Source: Bacteroidales bacterium
GTDB taxonomy: Bacteria; Bacteroidota; Bacteroidia; Bacteroidales; VadinHA17
Reading direction: 5' to 3'
Length of the DNA stretch: 64,000 nt
Assembly: GCA_016715075.1 (NCBI GenBank)
Contig: JADKBK010000038.1
Location: 62,001 to 126,000, forward strand
The position numbers were made by a program, and so were the translations under genes. The notes beneath the pieces are model-generated. The model saw only the letters and a list, made by a program, of their open reading frames with translations, was not told the origin of the DNA and ran no database searches. Below are positions 17,073 to 25,701 of the stretch, in pieces (the stretch's first letter is position 1; each line of letters starts with the position of its first letter).

Positions 17073-18242
17073 TTATTTTGATTCGAGTTTTTCAAGGGTT
17101 TTCCAGCACTGATACAGTCCGCGCGGTACATGAAAACAGCCCTTCCATTTACCTCCTTTAAGCGGCAGCAGTACTTCTCCCTGGCGGTTCAGATATCCAT
17201 ACCATTCCGGATACTCTTTATCCTTGAAGTGATCCCAGGTGTATTCATGAATAATTTCAAACCATTTAAGACAATCCTGCGAACCGGTAAGCAGGTATCC
17301 TTTGGCCATTGAGATGAGGGTCTCGATGTGTACCCACCATAATTTCTGATCCCACTCCAGCTGCTGAGGAGGATGCCCGTTCCTGTCGAGGAAATAAAAG
17401 ATGCCTCCGTGTTTGTAGTCCCATCCGTACTCCACCATCTGAACAGCGATTGCTGCAGCTTTTTCAACCAGCTCCTTATTCTTTATTCTTACTCCCAGAT
17501 CCATAATGAACCACATTGCTTCAATTGCATGTCCGGGATTTATAAGTCGTCCTTCGAATGTATCGGAGAGATTGTTTTCGGAAGTGATGTTCTCGACCAC
17601 AATGCCCAGTTCAGGCCGGTAAAACATGTCCATTACTTCGTGAATGCAGGTACCTATTGTTTTCCGGAGAAACTCATCATCGATCAGGTGTTCGATCTCC
17701 AGCGACAAATTGCACAATATCATGGGGAGAGCAAAATTCTTCAGATTTCTTGTCCCAGGATAGGTTTTGTTCCATTTACCCTTTGGATTCTCCATCTTTG
17801 AAAGGATAATGTCGAATGTTTTCCTGGCAATATCTGCATATTCCTGGTTGCCTGTGGCTTTACTTAACTGCCCGAATGCCATTGTGGCAAATGTGTAGGA
17901 GAAAATGTTGCAGGGCTCAATGAGTGGCTTGCCTTCCCGGGTGAGTGAAAAATACCAGTTTAAATTTCCGTCATGGCCAAATTTTTTGAGAAACTCACCT
18001 CCCTGGATAGCGCATTGCAGCCATTCCGGCTTCTTCTCCAGATTGTTGTAAAGCATTGAAAACATCCAAACCTGTCTTCCCTGCAGCCAGATGAACTTGT
18101 CGGTGTCGAATACTTTCCCGGTCCTGTCGAGACAGGTAAAATAGCCTCCATGTTCTGTGTCCTGAGATTTGTCAAGCCAGAAAGGCATTACATTTTCAAG
18201 GAGTTCGTCCCTGTATAGATTCGATAAAGAATGGAGATCCAT
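17073..18242 (-). CDS. AGE-family epimerase (N-acylglucosamine 2-epimerase superfamily)
   Basis: A 389-residue (alpha/alpha)6-barrel enzyme. Motifs include HGGYFTCLDRTGKV, FIWLQGRQVWMFS, the central PGHAIEAMWF with its conserved histidine, and WDQKLWWVHIETL. Family members interconvert GlcNAc/ManNAc, glucose/mannose or beta-1,4 disaccharides such as cellobiose. The 389-residue length and lack of a nucleotide-binding insert do not settle which. Context with a sugar porter, a DUF4434 protein and an FAD oxidoreductase points to sugar catabolism. Its 5' leader is the long tandem-repeat array, which could influence expression. Confidence 0.85.
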   Translation of the reverse strand: MDLHSLSNLYRDELLENVMPFWLDKSQDTEHGGYFTCLDRTGKVFDTDKFIWLQGRQVWMFSMLYNNLEKKPEWLQCAIQGGEFLKKFGHDGNLNWYFSLTREGKPLIEPCNIFSYTFATMAFGQLSKATGNQEYADIARKTFDIILSKMENPKGKWNKTYPGTRNLKNFALPMILCNLSLEIEHLIDDEFLRKTIGTCIHEVMDMFYRPELGIVVENITSENNLSDTFEGRLINPGHAIEAMWFIMDLGVRIKNKELVEKAAAIAVQMVEYGWDYKHGGIFYFLDRNGHPPQQLEWDQKLWWVHIETLISMAKGYLLTGSQDCLKWFEIIHEYTWDHFKDKEYPEWYGYLNRQGEVLLPLKGGKWKGCFHVPRGLYQCWKTLEKLESK

Positions 18243-18255
18243 GGTTATTAAGGTT

Positions 18256-18430
18256 TAGTCATTAATAGTCATTCAATAGTCATTCAATAGTCATTCAATA
18301 GTCATTCAATAGTCATTCAATAGTCATTCAATAGTCATTCAATAGTCATTCAATAGTCATTCAATAGTCATTAAGTGGTCATTAAGTAGTCATTAAGTAG
18401 TCATTAAGTAGTCATTAAGTAGTCATTAGG
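18256..18430. repeat. 11-bp tandem repeat array, about 16 units
   Basis: Starting with a 10-bp TAGTCATTAA, nine copies of TAGTCATTCAA run from 18266 to 18364, then six copies of TAGTCATTAAG or near variants (18365-18430; one has TGGTC, the last ends TAGG). The sharp switch of unit type implies two rounds of expansion. The array lies 14 nt upstream of the epimerase start. Because 11 bp is close to one helical turn, all copies face one side of the DNA. It is not CRISPR: no spacers. Confidence 0.9.
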
Positions 18431-18437
18431 ATACAAT

Positions 18438-18537
18438 AAATGACGGCGAAGCCGAATGACCATTGAATGACGGCCGAAGGCCAAATGACGCGTGAAGCGC
18501 AATTGGCAATCGAATGACAGCCGCAGGCCAAATGACA
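18438..18537. repeat. Array of AATGAC-linked mini-hairpins
   Basis: Directly beside the tandem array are four small stems with three-base GNA loops: CGGC-GAA-GCCG (18444-18454), GGCC-GAA-GGCC (18472-18482), GCGT-GAA-GCGC (18490-18500, one wobble) and GCC-GCA-GGC (18520-18528). Each is preceded and followed by AATGAC, six copies in all. AATGAC is the complement of GTCATT, the constant part of the neighbouring tandem repeat, so the two halves face each other and could pair. Nothing here codes for protein. Confidence 0.75.
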
Positions 18538-18548
18538 ACGCAACCAGC

Positions 18549-19964
18549 TCATCTTTTTCCTTTAAGAATCCACATCTCCTCAATCTCCTCCAGTGACTTG
18601 CCAGTTGTTTCAGGCAATAGTTTCCATACTATGAGCATGTAGGGGATACACATCAGGGCAAAAAGCCAGAAGGTACCTGCCGGAGTAAGAGAGGTAAGCA
18701 TCACGGGGGTAAGCTGGCCTATCAGATAGGTTCCGATCCAGAGTGAAAGACCTGCTATTGACATGGCTGCTCCCCTCACTTTTACGGGATACATCTCAGA
18801 AAGTAAAACAAAGATCACTGCACATATAGAAATTGCACAACAGAAAATATAGAAAAGGAAAAAAATCAGCAGGAAGAGATGAGGAATTCCCAGTTCCGTA
18901 CCTTTGGCAAAATAAAATCCAATAAGCAGAAGAGCTATAATCATTCCAGATACTCCCCAGTACACAAGTTTTTTACGTCCTACCTTATCTATAATTATCA
19001 GTGCAAGCACTGTAGTCAGCATATTAACGAGTCCGACAAGCACCTGGTAGAAGAGAGAATCCCCGCTTGAGAGGCCGCTTTCCGCAAATATTGTTGGACC
19101 GTAATAGAGGACGGCATTAACTCCCATGAGCTGACCCAGCATGGCAAGGGCAACTCCGATGAAGAGAGCCAATCTGAAGCCAGGCTGCAACAGCATTCTC
19201 CAGTTGGTTTGGGTTTCTGATGCAATAAGATTTTTAATATTATTTGCCTGGATCAAAGCTTCATCCTTTCCATATATCCTGCTTAGTATCAATGATGCTT
19301 TCTTTTCTTCTCCCTTAACAACAAGCCATCGGGGACTTTCCGGAATAAAAAAGAGCACAATAAAGAAAAGGACTGCCGGAACAGCCTCCATGCCGAGCAT
19401 CCCTCTCCATACCTCTGTTGCAAAGACTTTTCCATACAGCCCGCCGGTTCCTCCGTTCTGAATCAGTGTTTCAGAATAATGCAGGAGTCCGAAATTCGCC
19501 AGATAGGCACCAAGAAAGCCTACCGTAATGGCCAGCTGATACATTGATACCAGTCTTCCCCGGTAACTGGGGACAGATATTTCTGCTATATACAGAGGTG
19601 AAATGACAGATGCAACCCCGATTCCTATTCCGCCAAGGATTCTCGCAACTACCAGTTGAACTTCATTGGCTGCAATCATGCATCCAATTCCTGACAGTGA
19701 AAAAAGAACTGCAGAGATTATCAGAACAATTTTTCTTCCGAATTTGTCACTCAGGGATCCGGCCACCATAACGCCTGCAATTGATCCTGCCAGGGCACAT
19801 CCTACGTACCATCCCTTTGTAATGTCATCGAGATTGAATTGTTTTGAGACCTGATCCACCGTGCCAGAAATAACTGCCGTATCGTATCCAAAAAGAAATC
19901 CCCCCAGTGAGGCCACCACCGAGAGCCAGATTACATATGCAAGTTGATTCGAATGCTCCTTCAT
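18549..19964 (-). CDS. MFS sugar:proton symporter (sugar porter family)
   Basis: A 471-residue, 12-helix inner-membrane transporter. It shows the sugar-porter signatures GGFLFGYDTAVISGT near residue 22, DKFGRKIVL after helix 2, the interdomain PESPRWLVVKGEEKKA near residue 208, DKVGRKKL, and the C-terminal PETTGKSLEEIEEMW. Relatives (XylE, GalP, GlcP) carry xylose, galactose or glucose with protons. It starts 2 nt after the DUF4434 gene ends, so belongs to the same leftward transcription unit. The exact sugar cannot be read from sequence. Confidence 0.92.
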   Translation of the reverse strand: MKEHSNQLAYVIWLSVVASLGGFLFGYDTAVISGTVDQVSKQFNLDDITKGWYVGCALAGSIAGVMVAGSLSDKFGRKIVLIISAVLFSLSGIGCMIAANEVQLVVARILGGIGIGVASVISPLYIAEISVPSYRGRLVSMYQLAITVGFLGAYLANFGLLHYSETLIQNGGTGGLYGKVFATEVWRGMLGMEAVPAVLFFIVLFFIPESPRWLVVKGEEKKASLILSRIYGKDEALIQANNIKNLIASETQTNWRMLLQPGFRLALFIGVALAMLGQLMGVNAVLYYGPTIFAESGLSSGDSLFYQVLVGLVNMLTTVLALIIIDKVGRKKLVYWGVSGMIIALLLIGFYFAKGTELGIPHLFLLIFFLFYIFCCAISICAVIFVLLSEMYPVKVRGAAMSIAGLSLWIGTYLIGQLTPVMLTSLTPAGTFWLFALMCIPYMLIVWKLLPETTGKSLEEIEEMWILKGKR

Positions 19965-19966
19965 AA

Positions 19967-21058
19967 CTATTTTATATTGAAATATTCCCTGTACCGGTCG
20001 TAGAGATGGCCAGCCTGGATGTAAGCCGACTGCGGGCTCATAAAATGTGAGAATTCAAAGGTTATCCCTTTATCGTATCCTGCCCTTTTTGCAGCTTCAA
20101 GTTTGAGTCGGAGCTTATCAAATTTGATAGGGAAGAACTTTATTGGCATATCTCTGTCAAATGTCTCAGCGTTGGTCCAGCATTTCATTCCATATTTGTC
20201 AGCAAGCTTTTTGTTGACACTAAAGAATGCATCAAGCTCATCATAATCGATATGACCGTCCTGAAATGCACATGCATCAACCACATCATGAATACCGTCA
20301 AAGATCTCACCCCACTCTTTTTCATGTTCCTGCACTGAAACGGAATTAGCCTTTGTGATATCTCCTCCTGCTGCTTCAACGGCTTTCTTGCCATCGATCC
20401 ACGGGGAGATAAAAGTAGGAAGTCCTCCTGATACATCCTTGCATTGTTTTCCCATAGCATGAAAAGCTCCTATCGCACCTTTTGTTTTACGGCTTATCTC
20501 ACCGCTGATATACCACCCCTGGAAGCTTTTATATTTACTTCCATAGTTCTGCCACACTTCGTCAATCACATATTTATTGTCCTCAATCTCCCATGACAGA
20601 TCGCCAGTATCCCAGTATTTCCCTGAGTCATAGAGTCCGAAATAGAATTTAATGCCATGTCTGTCTGCCACTCGCAGGAACATATCCAGAAGATCGACCG
20701 AAGGCATATAACAACCTTTGTTCAGGAGGTATTTCGACGGCCATGTTATAAATTTTCTGTAACCTGAACGGATCATGATGACAGTATCAATCCCTATAGC
20801 CTTCATATGGCCGAATTCGGTATTCCACTCTTTCTCTCCCCAGTTTTGATGAGGAATGTCGTGTGAGATCTCATCGAGGAATGTTCCGGTTATTTGCAGG
20901 GCATTAGCCTTTGGGACAATGAGTTTTGATTCGGGATAATCTTCAGAATTCCCTAAAGTATTGTCACTTGCACATCCGTTAACAGGAATTGTCAGGGCCG
21001 CCATGCCTGCCAGGGTGGATTTTGCGAGGAAATCACGGCGCGAGTGTTCTGCTTTCAT
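19967..21058 (-). CDS. DUF4434-type TIM-barrel protein with Tat-like signal
   Basis: A 363-residue exported protein. The N-terminus has a twin-arginine-type signal (EHSRRDFLAKSTLAGMAALT) and then a possible lipobox ending NGC near residue 29. The rest resembles DUF4434, a glycoside-hydrolase-like barrel, with ALQITGTFLDEISHD, DTVIMIRSGY, HGIKFYFGLYDSG, FQGWYISGEIS and CWTNAETFDRD; the two acidic residues in YISGEIS and TNAETF sit where GH catalytic acids would. Neighbours (sugar porter, epimerase, FAD enzyme) suggest it acts on an extracellular glycan. Activity is not established. Confidence 0.8.
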   Translation of the reverse strand: MKAEHSRRDFLAKSTLAGMAALTIPVNGCASDNTLGNSEDYPESKLIVPKANALQITGTFLDEISHDIPHQNWGEKEWNTEFGHMKAIGIDTVIMIRSGYRKFITWPSKYLLNKGCYMPSVDLLDMFLRVADRHGIKFYFGLYDSGKYWDTGDLSWEIEDNKYVIDEVWQNYGSKYKSFQGWYISGEISRKTKGAIGAFHAMGKQCKDVSGGLPTFISPWIDGKKAVEAAGGDITKANSVSVQEHEKEWGEIFDGIHDVVDACAFQDGHIDYDELDAFFSVNKKLADKYGMKCWTNAETFDRDMPIKFFPIKFDKLRLKLEAAKRAGYDKGITFEFSHFMSPQSAYIQAGHLYDRYREYFNIK

Positions 21059-21116
21059 TCAGGTATATTGTTTAATTGGTGAAGTATTGTGTAAGAGAGA
21101 TTCCGGATTTTTGTTA

Positions 21117-22838
21117 TTAAGCTGGCCATTGAGTTTCAATTCCCTGTGAACGGATAAGACGCTGAAATTCATTAAGGAGGTCCTTTTTCTGTCGGACTGC
21201 TTCGGGTGTAACCTTTTTGTCAATGGCAAATGCCGCAAGTGAGCCTGCCGATTCACCGATATTCCATTCAACGGGGTGAAGCCTGTAACATCCGTTTGTT
21301 ATATGTGTAGTTCCAATATTCTTATTTGCAGCAATCAGATTTTTCATGCGTACAGGAATGAGAGCTCCCAGAGGTATCTGAAAAGGCAGAGAATCAATAT
21401 CTATATAATTTGTTCCGGCAAATGATGGATGAAGGTCGATACGATAAAATCCAACACCAACACTATCAGGAAACTCCGCAGCTTTAACATCCTCTTTTTT
21501 CCCTGTTACCTGTGATCTGTTAGCCAGTCCCACATGTTCTTCCAGTACTGTGAACTTCGCTTTTATCCTGCGTGATTCCCTTATGTAAGGTGATTTGGCA
21601 AGGCCGTCGGAAGTACCCATGATGTCTCCCCGCGGGCGAATCCCGGGCCATCCGTATCCTTTATCAGGTCTGGGAACTTCAGTCTGAAGCCAGTAAAGGA
21701 GAGAAAGACTGAGCTGCCTGGCTCCCTCAAGATGGCGTTCATATTCTGAAGGAGTGGCGTCTATAATATTTCCAGTAAGGTAATCATTCTGTGGCCAGTT
21801 AACAATTGTGATATCGCCTCTGTAAGTTCCCGGAAGGAAATTCAGCCTGTTGATAATTCTCCTGTAGCTCCATAAATTGAAAAGAGAAGGATCTTCTGTT
21901 CCTTCGGGGATGAGGCTGTTGACAACAGGTTTAAGGTTTATTGGATCGGTATGTGAAAGGTCCAATAGTCTACCAGACCAGGGAGGCGTAAGCTTTGGTG
22001 TAAAATTCTTCCAGAAATCATAATCACGCGGCTTATCAATAACATGATTTTCTCCCGCAATATGATCCATTGCAAAACAGACTGTGAAAGCCTGGTTGTT
22101 GGAGGGATCTGCTATTTCCGGTGCATGCAGTTCTCCTGTATCTTTTTTTGACTCAGTGCCTGTTACATATTCAGTACCAGTTAATGGAAGCAGGTCACCC
22201 AGTTCAGTAGCATCTATAAAATATGGAGCTGATAAAATTATGGTTCGTCCGTGAAGCTTACTGACTGCCTTTAGTGAACGGATTTCATCCCCGCTTACAT
22301 CGGCGCTTTCGATTTTTGTATCGGTGAGCAGGGTAAGTCTGCCGGAACTGATATACGGTGCCATCATATCGCTGAGTACAGCTAAAGCAACTCTCGGTTC
22401 ATGGCATAATCTTGAGACTGACCCGTCGCCCGGATTCAGAATCTTGTTTTCCCTTGCAGCGTTTGTTAGCGGATAGTTTCGACAATAATATTCGCGGATG
22501 GCTGTCCGCAGATTCCGAAAAAGCCTTGTTGACCCGTGTGATTCAATCCACTGGTGTTCATCCGGTGGAACTCCCTGTGAGGTGAGTTGTCCGCCAATCC
22601 AGTCTGTCTCTTCAGTAAGGATGACCGCTAATCCGTTCCGCAATGCTCCGAGTGCTGCGGCACATCCTCCCAGACCTCCACCGGCAATTATCACATCAGC
22701 TTTCAGCTCATATCCCTTATTTAAGGAATTTTTATAATTCCCGGTAAAATTAAGGTAATCCGGAAATCCTGAAAATGAAGCGGCTGCAAGTGTACCGCCT
22801 GACAGAGTTGCAAGCTCAATAAATTTTTTCCGCTTCAT
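21117..22838 (-). CDS. FAD-dependent oxidoreductase, exported
   Basis: A 573-residue flavoprotein of the FAD_oxidored (PF12831-like) group. A hydrophobic leader (MKRKKFIELATLSGGTLAAA) suggests export. The FAD-binding loop DVIIAGGGLGGCAAALGALR follows near residue 47, with TEETDWIGGQLTSQGVP after it and the C-terminal NIGTTHITNGCYRLHPVEWN. Enzymes of this type are common in polysaccharide-utilisation regions of Bacteroidota and are thought to oxidise sugars or sugar acids. The gene precedes the DUF4434 gene by 58 nt on the same strand. Substrate unknown. Confidence 0.83.
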   Translation of the reverse strand: MKRKKFIELATLSGGTLAAASFSGFPDYLNFTGNYKNSLNKGYELKADVIIAGGGLGGCAAALGALRNGLAVILTEETDWIGGQLTSQGVPPDEHQWIESHGSTRLFRNLRTAIREYYCRNYPLTNAARENKILNPGDGSVSRLCHEPRVALAVLSDMMAPYISSGRLTLLTDTKIESADVSGDEIRSLKAVSKLHGRTIILSAPYFIDATELGDLLPLTGTEYVTGTESKKDTGELHAPEIADPSNNQAFTVCFAMDHIAGENHVIDKPRDYDFWKNFTPKLTPPWSGRLLDLSHTDPINLKPVVNSLIPEGTEDPSLFNLWSYRRIINRLNFLPGTYRGDITIVNWPQNDYLTGNIIDATPSEYERHLEGARQLSLSLLYWLQTEVPRPDKGYGWPGIRPRGDIMGTSDGLAKSPYIRESRRIKAKFTVLEEHVGLANRSQVTGKKEDVKAAEFPDSVGVGFYRIDLHPSFAGTNYIDIDSLPFQIPLGALIPVRMKNLIAANKNIGTTHITNGCYRLHPVEWNIGESAGSLAAFAIDKKVTPEAVRQKKDLLNEFQRLIRSQGIETQWPA

Positions 22839-22866
22839 GGAGAGATTTCTTCCTGGGTTGATTCTT

Positions 22867-23601
22867 TCAGAACGCTTTGTAGAATTCCCGATTTAGCCTG
22901 GCTATATTCTGCAGTTTAATCTCTTTCGGGCATTCTGCTTCACATGCTCCGGTATTGGAACAATTTCCGAAACCAGCTTCGTCCATTGCCTTTACCATGG
23001 CGCGTACCCTGTCCTTTGCTTCAATCTGTCCCTGTGGCAGAAGTGCGAATTGTGATATTTTGGCGGAAACAAATAACATGGCGGAGGCGTTTTTGCAGGC
23101 GGCAACGCAGGCACCGCATCCTATACATATCGCCGAGTCGAAAGCTGCATCAGAATTCTTTTTCGGGATAAGGTTGGCGTTCGCATCAGGAGCAGCTCCT
23201 GCATTGATGGAGATATATCCACCAGCAACCTGAATCTTGTCAAAAGCTGTTCTGTCGACGATCAGATCCTTTATTACCGGAAATGGCTTCGCTCTCCATG
23301 GTTCTATCCAGACTGTATCTCCATCCTTGAAGAATCTCATCGAAAGGTGGCATGTAGTTATGGCAGGAACCGGTCCATGAGGGTGCCCGTTAATGTACAT
23401 CCCGCATGATCCGCAGATCCCTTCCCGGCAGTCATGGTCAAAAGCGACAGGGTCTATATCCTGTTCAACAAGCTTTTTATTCAGGGCATCGAGCATCTCA
23501 AGAAAAGCCATTTCAGGAGATACATTATCCATCTGATAGGTAACAAAAGTCCCTTTAGCCTTAGCATTTTTCTGACGCCATATTTTCAACGTTAGTTTCA
23601 T
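22867..23601 (-). CDS. sdhB: Succinate dehydrogenase/fumarate reductase iron-sulfur subunit
   Basis: The 244-residue electron-transfer subunit. The 2Fe-2S domain carries CREGICGSCGMYINGHPHG with a distal cysteine in PAITTC. The ferredoxin-like domain carries CIGCGACVAAC and CSNTGACEAECP for the 4Fe-4S and 3Fe-4S clusters. Subunit sizes and the single cytochrome b subunit place the complex in the B type used in Bacteroidota for fumarate respiration and succinate oxidation, so frdB is an equally valid name. It is the last gene of the operon, separated from sdhA by a repeat-bearing spacer of about 150 nt. Confidence 0.93.
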   Translation of the reverse strand: MKLTLKIWRQKNAKAKGTFVTYQMDNVSPEMAFLEMLDALNKKLVEQDIDPVAFDHDCREGICGSCGMYINGHPHGPVPAITTCHLSMRFFKDGDTVWIEPWRAKPFPVIKDLIVDRTAFDKIQVAGGYISINAGAAPDANANLIPKKNSDAAFDSAICIGCGACVAACKNASAMLFVSAKISQFALLPQGQIEAKDRVRAMVKAMDEAGFGNCSNTGACEAECPKEIKLQNIARLNREFYKAF

Positions 23602-23630
23602 ATTCTATCTTATTAATTTCAATATATAGG

Positions 23631-23686
23631 TCTTGCGGTCTGGTGTCTTGCGGTCTGGTGTCTTGCGGTCTGATGTCTTGGGCTGG
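23631..23686. repeat. 15-bp tandem repeat in the sdhA-sdhB spacer
   Basis: TCTTGCGGTCTGGTG occurs at 23631-23645 and 23646-23660, then with one change (TCTTGCGGTCTGATG) at 23661-23675, followed by a partial TCTTGGGCTGG. It sits 30 nt upstream of the sdhB start. Possible effects on sdhB translation or transcript processing are speculative. Confidence 0.8.
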
Positions 23687-23710
23687 TGAAAGTCAACTTT
23701 AAAAACTGTC

Positions 23711-23756
23711 CCTCGACCTGCACCTGCGCCTGCACGACCTGCACGACCTGCACGAC
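23711..23756. repeat. 9-bp CCTGCACGA tandem repeat abutting the sdhA stop
   Basis: Three exact copies of CCTGCACGA (23729-23755), preceded by related CGACCTG, CACCTG, CGCCTG words from about 23711. The array runs right up to the complement of the sdhA stop codon. It is GC-rich compared with its surroundings and independent in sequence from the 15-bp array nearby. Confidence 0.8.
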
Positions 23757-25675
23757 TATTTGTAGCTTCTTACTTTCATTTCAACTTCTACAAAATTAAG
23801 TTCTTCCTTATGAAGTATATGTGGTTGACCCTCGCCTGCATACTCCCAGGCAGCAACATAGGCATACTTTTCATCATTTCTCTGGGCTTCCCCTTCCGGT
23901 GTCTGATACTCCTCCCTGAAATGTGCCCCGCATGATTCCTTCCTGTTCAGGGCATCGGTGACAAGCAGTTCAGCCAATTCAAAATAATCAGCCACTCTGC
24001 CGGCTTTTTCCAGCTCCTGGTTAACCTCACTATCAGGTCCGGGAATATTGAGATCATTCCAGAATTCCGCTTTAAGATCATTGATTAGCGTAAGGGCTTT
24101 TTTCAGTCCCTCTTCATTTCTTACCATACCGCAGTAGTCCCACATGATCTTGCCAAGCCGTTTATGGAAGGAAGAAGCTGTCTGTTTTCCCTTTATTGCC
24201 AGGAACTTATTAATCCTTTCAACTGCCGCTTTTTCCGTTTCAACAAATTCGGGTCTGTCAGTGGAGACCGGTGGTATTTTTATTTCATCTGCCAGGTAAT
24301 TGCTTATTGTATTGGGAAGAATAAAATATCCGTCGCCGGCTGCCTGCATCAGTGAGCTGGCTCCCAGTCTGTTGGCTCCATGATCGGAAAAATTTGATTC
24401 CCCGATGGAATAGAGACCTGGAATTGTTGTCATAAGCTCATAGTCAACCCATAACCCACCCATAGTATAATGCCCTGCAGGATATATTCGCATAGGTTCC
24501 GTATAAGGGTCTATTCCGGTTATTGTAACATACATGTCAAACAGGTTGCCATATTTGTTTTCGATTGCTTTTTTACCCTGCTTTTTTATGGCGTCAGTAA
24601 AATCAAGATAGACAGCAAGACCTGTTTCGCTCACCCCAAAGCCGGCATCGCATCTCTCCTTTGCTGCCCTTGAGGCAACATCCCTTGGTACAAGGTTCCC
24701 GAATGCCGGGTATCTTCTTTCAAGGAAATAGTCTCTCTCTTCGCTGGGTATGATATTTGGAGGTCGTGAGTCTCCCTTTGATTTAGGAACCCATACGCGT
24801 CCGTCATTTCTTAGTGATTCCGACATAAGCGTGAGCTTTGACTGAAATTCATTCAGCTGGGGAACACAGGTAGGATGGATCTGTATGAAACTGGGATTTG
24901 CAAAAAGCGCCCCTTTCTTATGAGCTTTCCAGGCTGCTGATGCATTTGAATTTACAGCAAGAGTGGAGAGATAATAAATGGTCCCGTAGCCACCGGTTGC
25001 AAGCACTACCGCATGTGCTCCATGCCTTTCAATTTCACCTGTTATAAGATTGCGGGTTATAATTCCCCTTGCTTTACCGTCGATAATAACGAGATCAAGC
25101 ATCTCACGGCGGGGGTACATTTTTACATTTCCTTTTTTAATCTGCCTGTTGAGCGATGAATAGGCTCCAAGCAGACACTGCTGCCCTGTTTGCCCCTTGG
25201 CATAGAATGTCCTTGACACCTGAACTCCGCCAAAAGACCTGGTATCAAGAGTCCCTCCATAATCACGTGCAAACGGGACACCAAGAGCCGTATAGTGGTC
25301 GATAACCTGGGTGCTTACTTCTGCAGCCCTGTAGACATTAGCTTCGCGTGCCCTGAAGTCGCCGCCCTTAATCATATCATAGAACAAACGATAAGTACTG
25401 TCGCCATCACTCTGATAATTCTTCGCTGCATTTATTCCACCCTGGGCAGCAACAGAATGTGCCCTTCTGGGGGAATCCTGGTAACAAAAATTCTTGACGC
25501 TGTACCCCAGCTCTCCAAGAGATGAAGCAGCTCCGGCACCTGATAGTCCGGTGCCGATAACAATAATTTCAAGCTTTTTCTTGTTGGCAGGGTTGACCAG
25601 TTTAACTGAAGACTTAAATTTGGTCCACTTCTGTGCCAACGGACCTTCAGGTATCTTTGAATTTAATTTTTCCAT
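23756..25675 (-). CDS. sdhA: Succinate dehydrogenase/fumarate reductase flavoprotein subunit
   Basis: The 639-residue catalytic subunit, with covalently bound FAD. The dinucleotide loop is VIGTGLSGAGAASSLGELGY near residue 40, and the FAD-linking histidine lies in RRAHSVAAQGGINAAKN. Substrate-site segments include FIQIHPTCVP, LVPRDVASRAAKERCD, and GHYTMGGLWVDYEL, with GESNFSDHGANRLGASSLMQ later. It interconverts succinate and fumarate, linked to the menaquinone pool through the neighbouring subunits. It lies 26 nt downstream of sdhC. No truncation seen. Confidence 0.95.
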   Translation of the reverse strand: MEKLNSKIPEGPLAQKWTKFKSSVKLVNPANKKKLEIIVIGTGLSGAGAASSLGELGYSVKNFCYQDSPRRAHSVAAQGGINAAKNYQSDGDSTYRLFYDMIKGGDFRAREANVYRAAEVSTQVIDHYTALGVPFARDYGGTLDTRSFGGVQVSRTFYAKGQTGQQCLLGAYSSLNRQIKKGNVKMYPRREMLDLVIIDGKARGIITRNLITGEIERHGAHAVVLATGGYGTIYYLSTLAVNSNASAAWKAHKKGALFANPSFIQIHPTCVPQLNEFQSKLTLMSESLRNDGRVWVPKSKGDSRPPNIIPSEERDYFLERRYPAFGNLVPRDVASRAAKERCDAGFGVSETGLAVYLDFTDAIKKQGKKAIENKYGNLFDMYVTITGIDPYTEPMRIYPAGHYTMGGLWVDYELMTTIPGLYSIGESNFSDHGANRLGASSLMQAAGDGYFILPNTISNYLADEIKIPPVSTDRPEFVETEKAAVERINKFLAIKGKQTASSFHKRLGKIMWDYCGMVRNEEGLKKALTLINDLKAEFWNDLNIPGPDSEVNQELEKAGRVADYFELAELLVTDALNRKESCGAHFREEYQTPEGEAQRNDEKYAYVAAWEYAGEGQPHILHKEELNFVEVEMKVRSYK

Positions 25676-25701
25676 GATATGATGTTATTATCTTTCCAGT
25701 A

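Noticed and set aside
18256..18430. CRISPR array
   Set aside because: Repeats are 11 bp and contiguous, with no spacers and no cas genes in the window.
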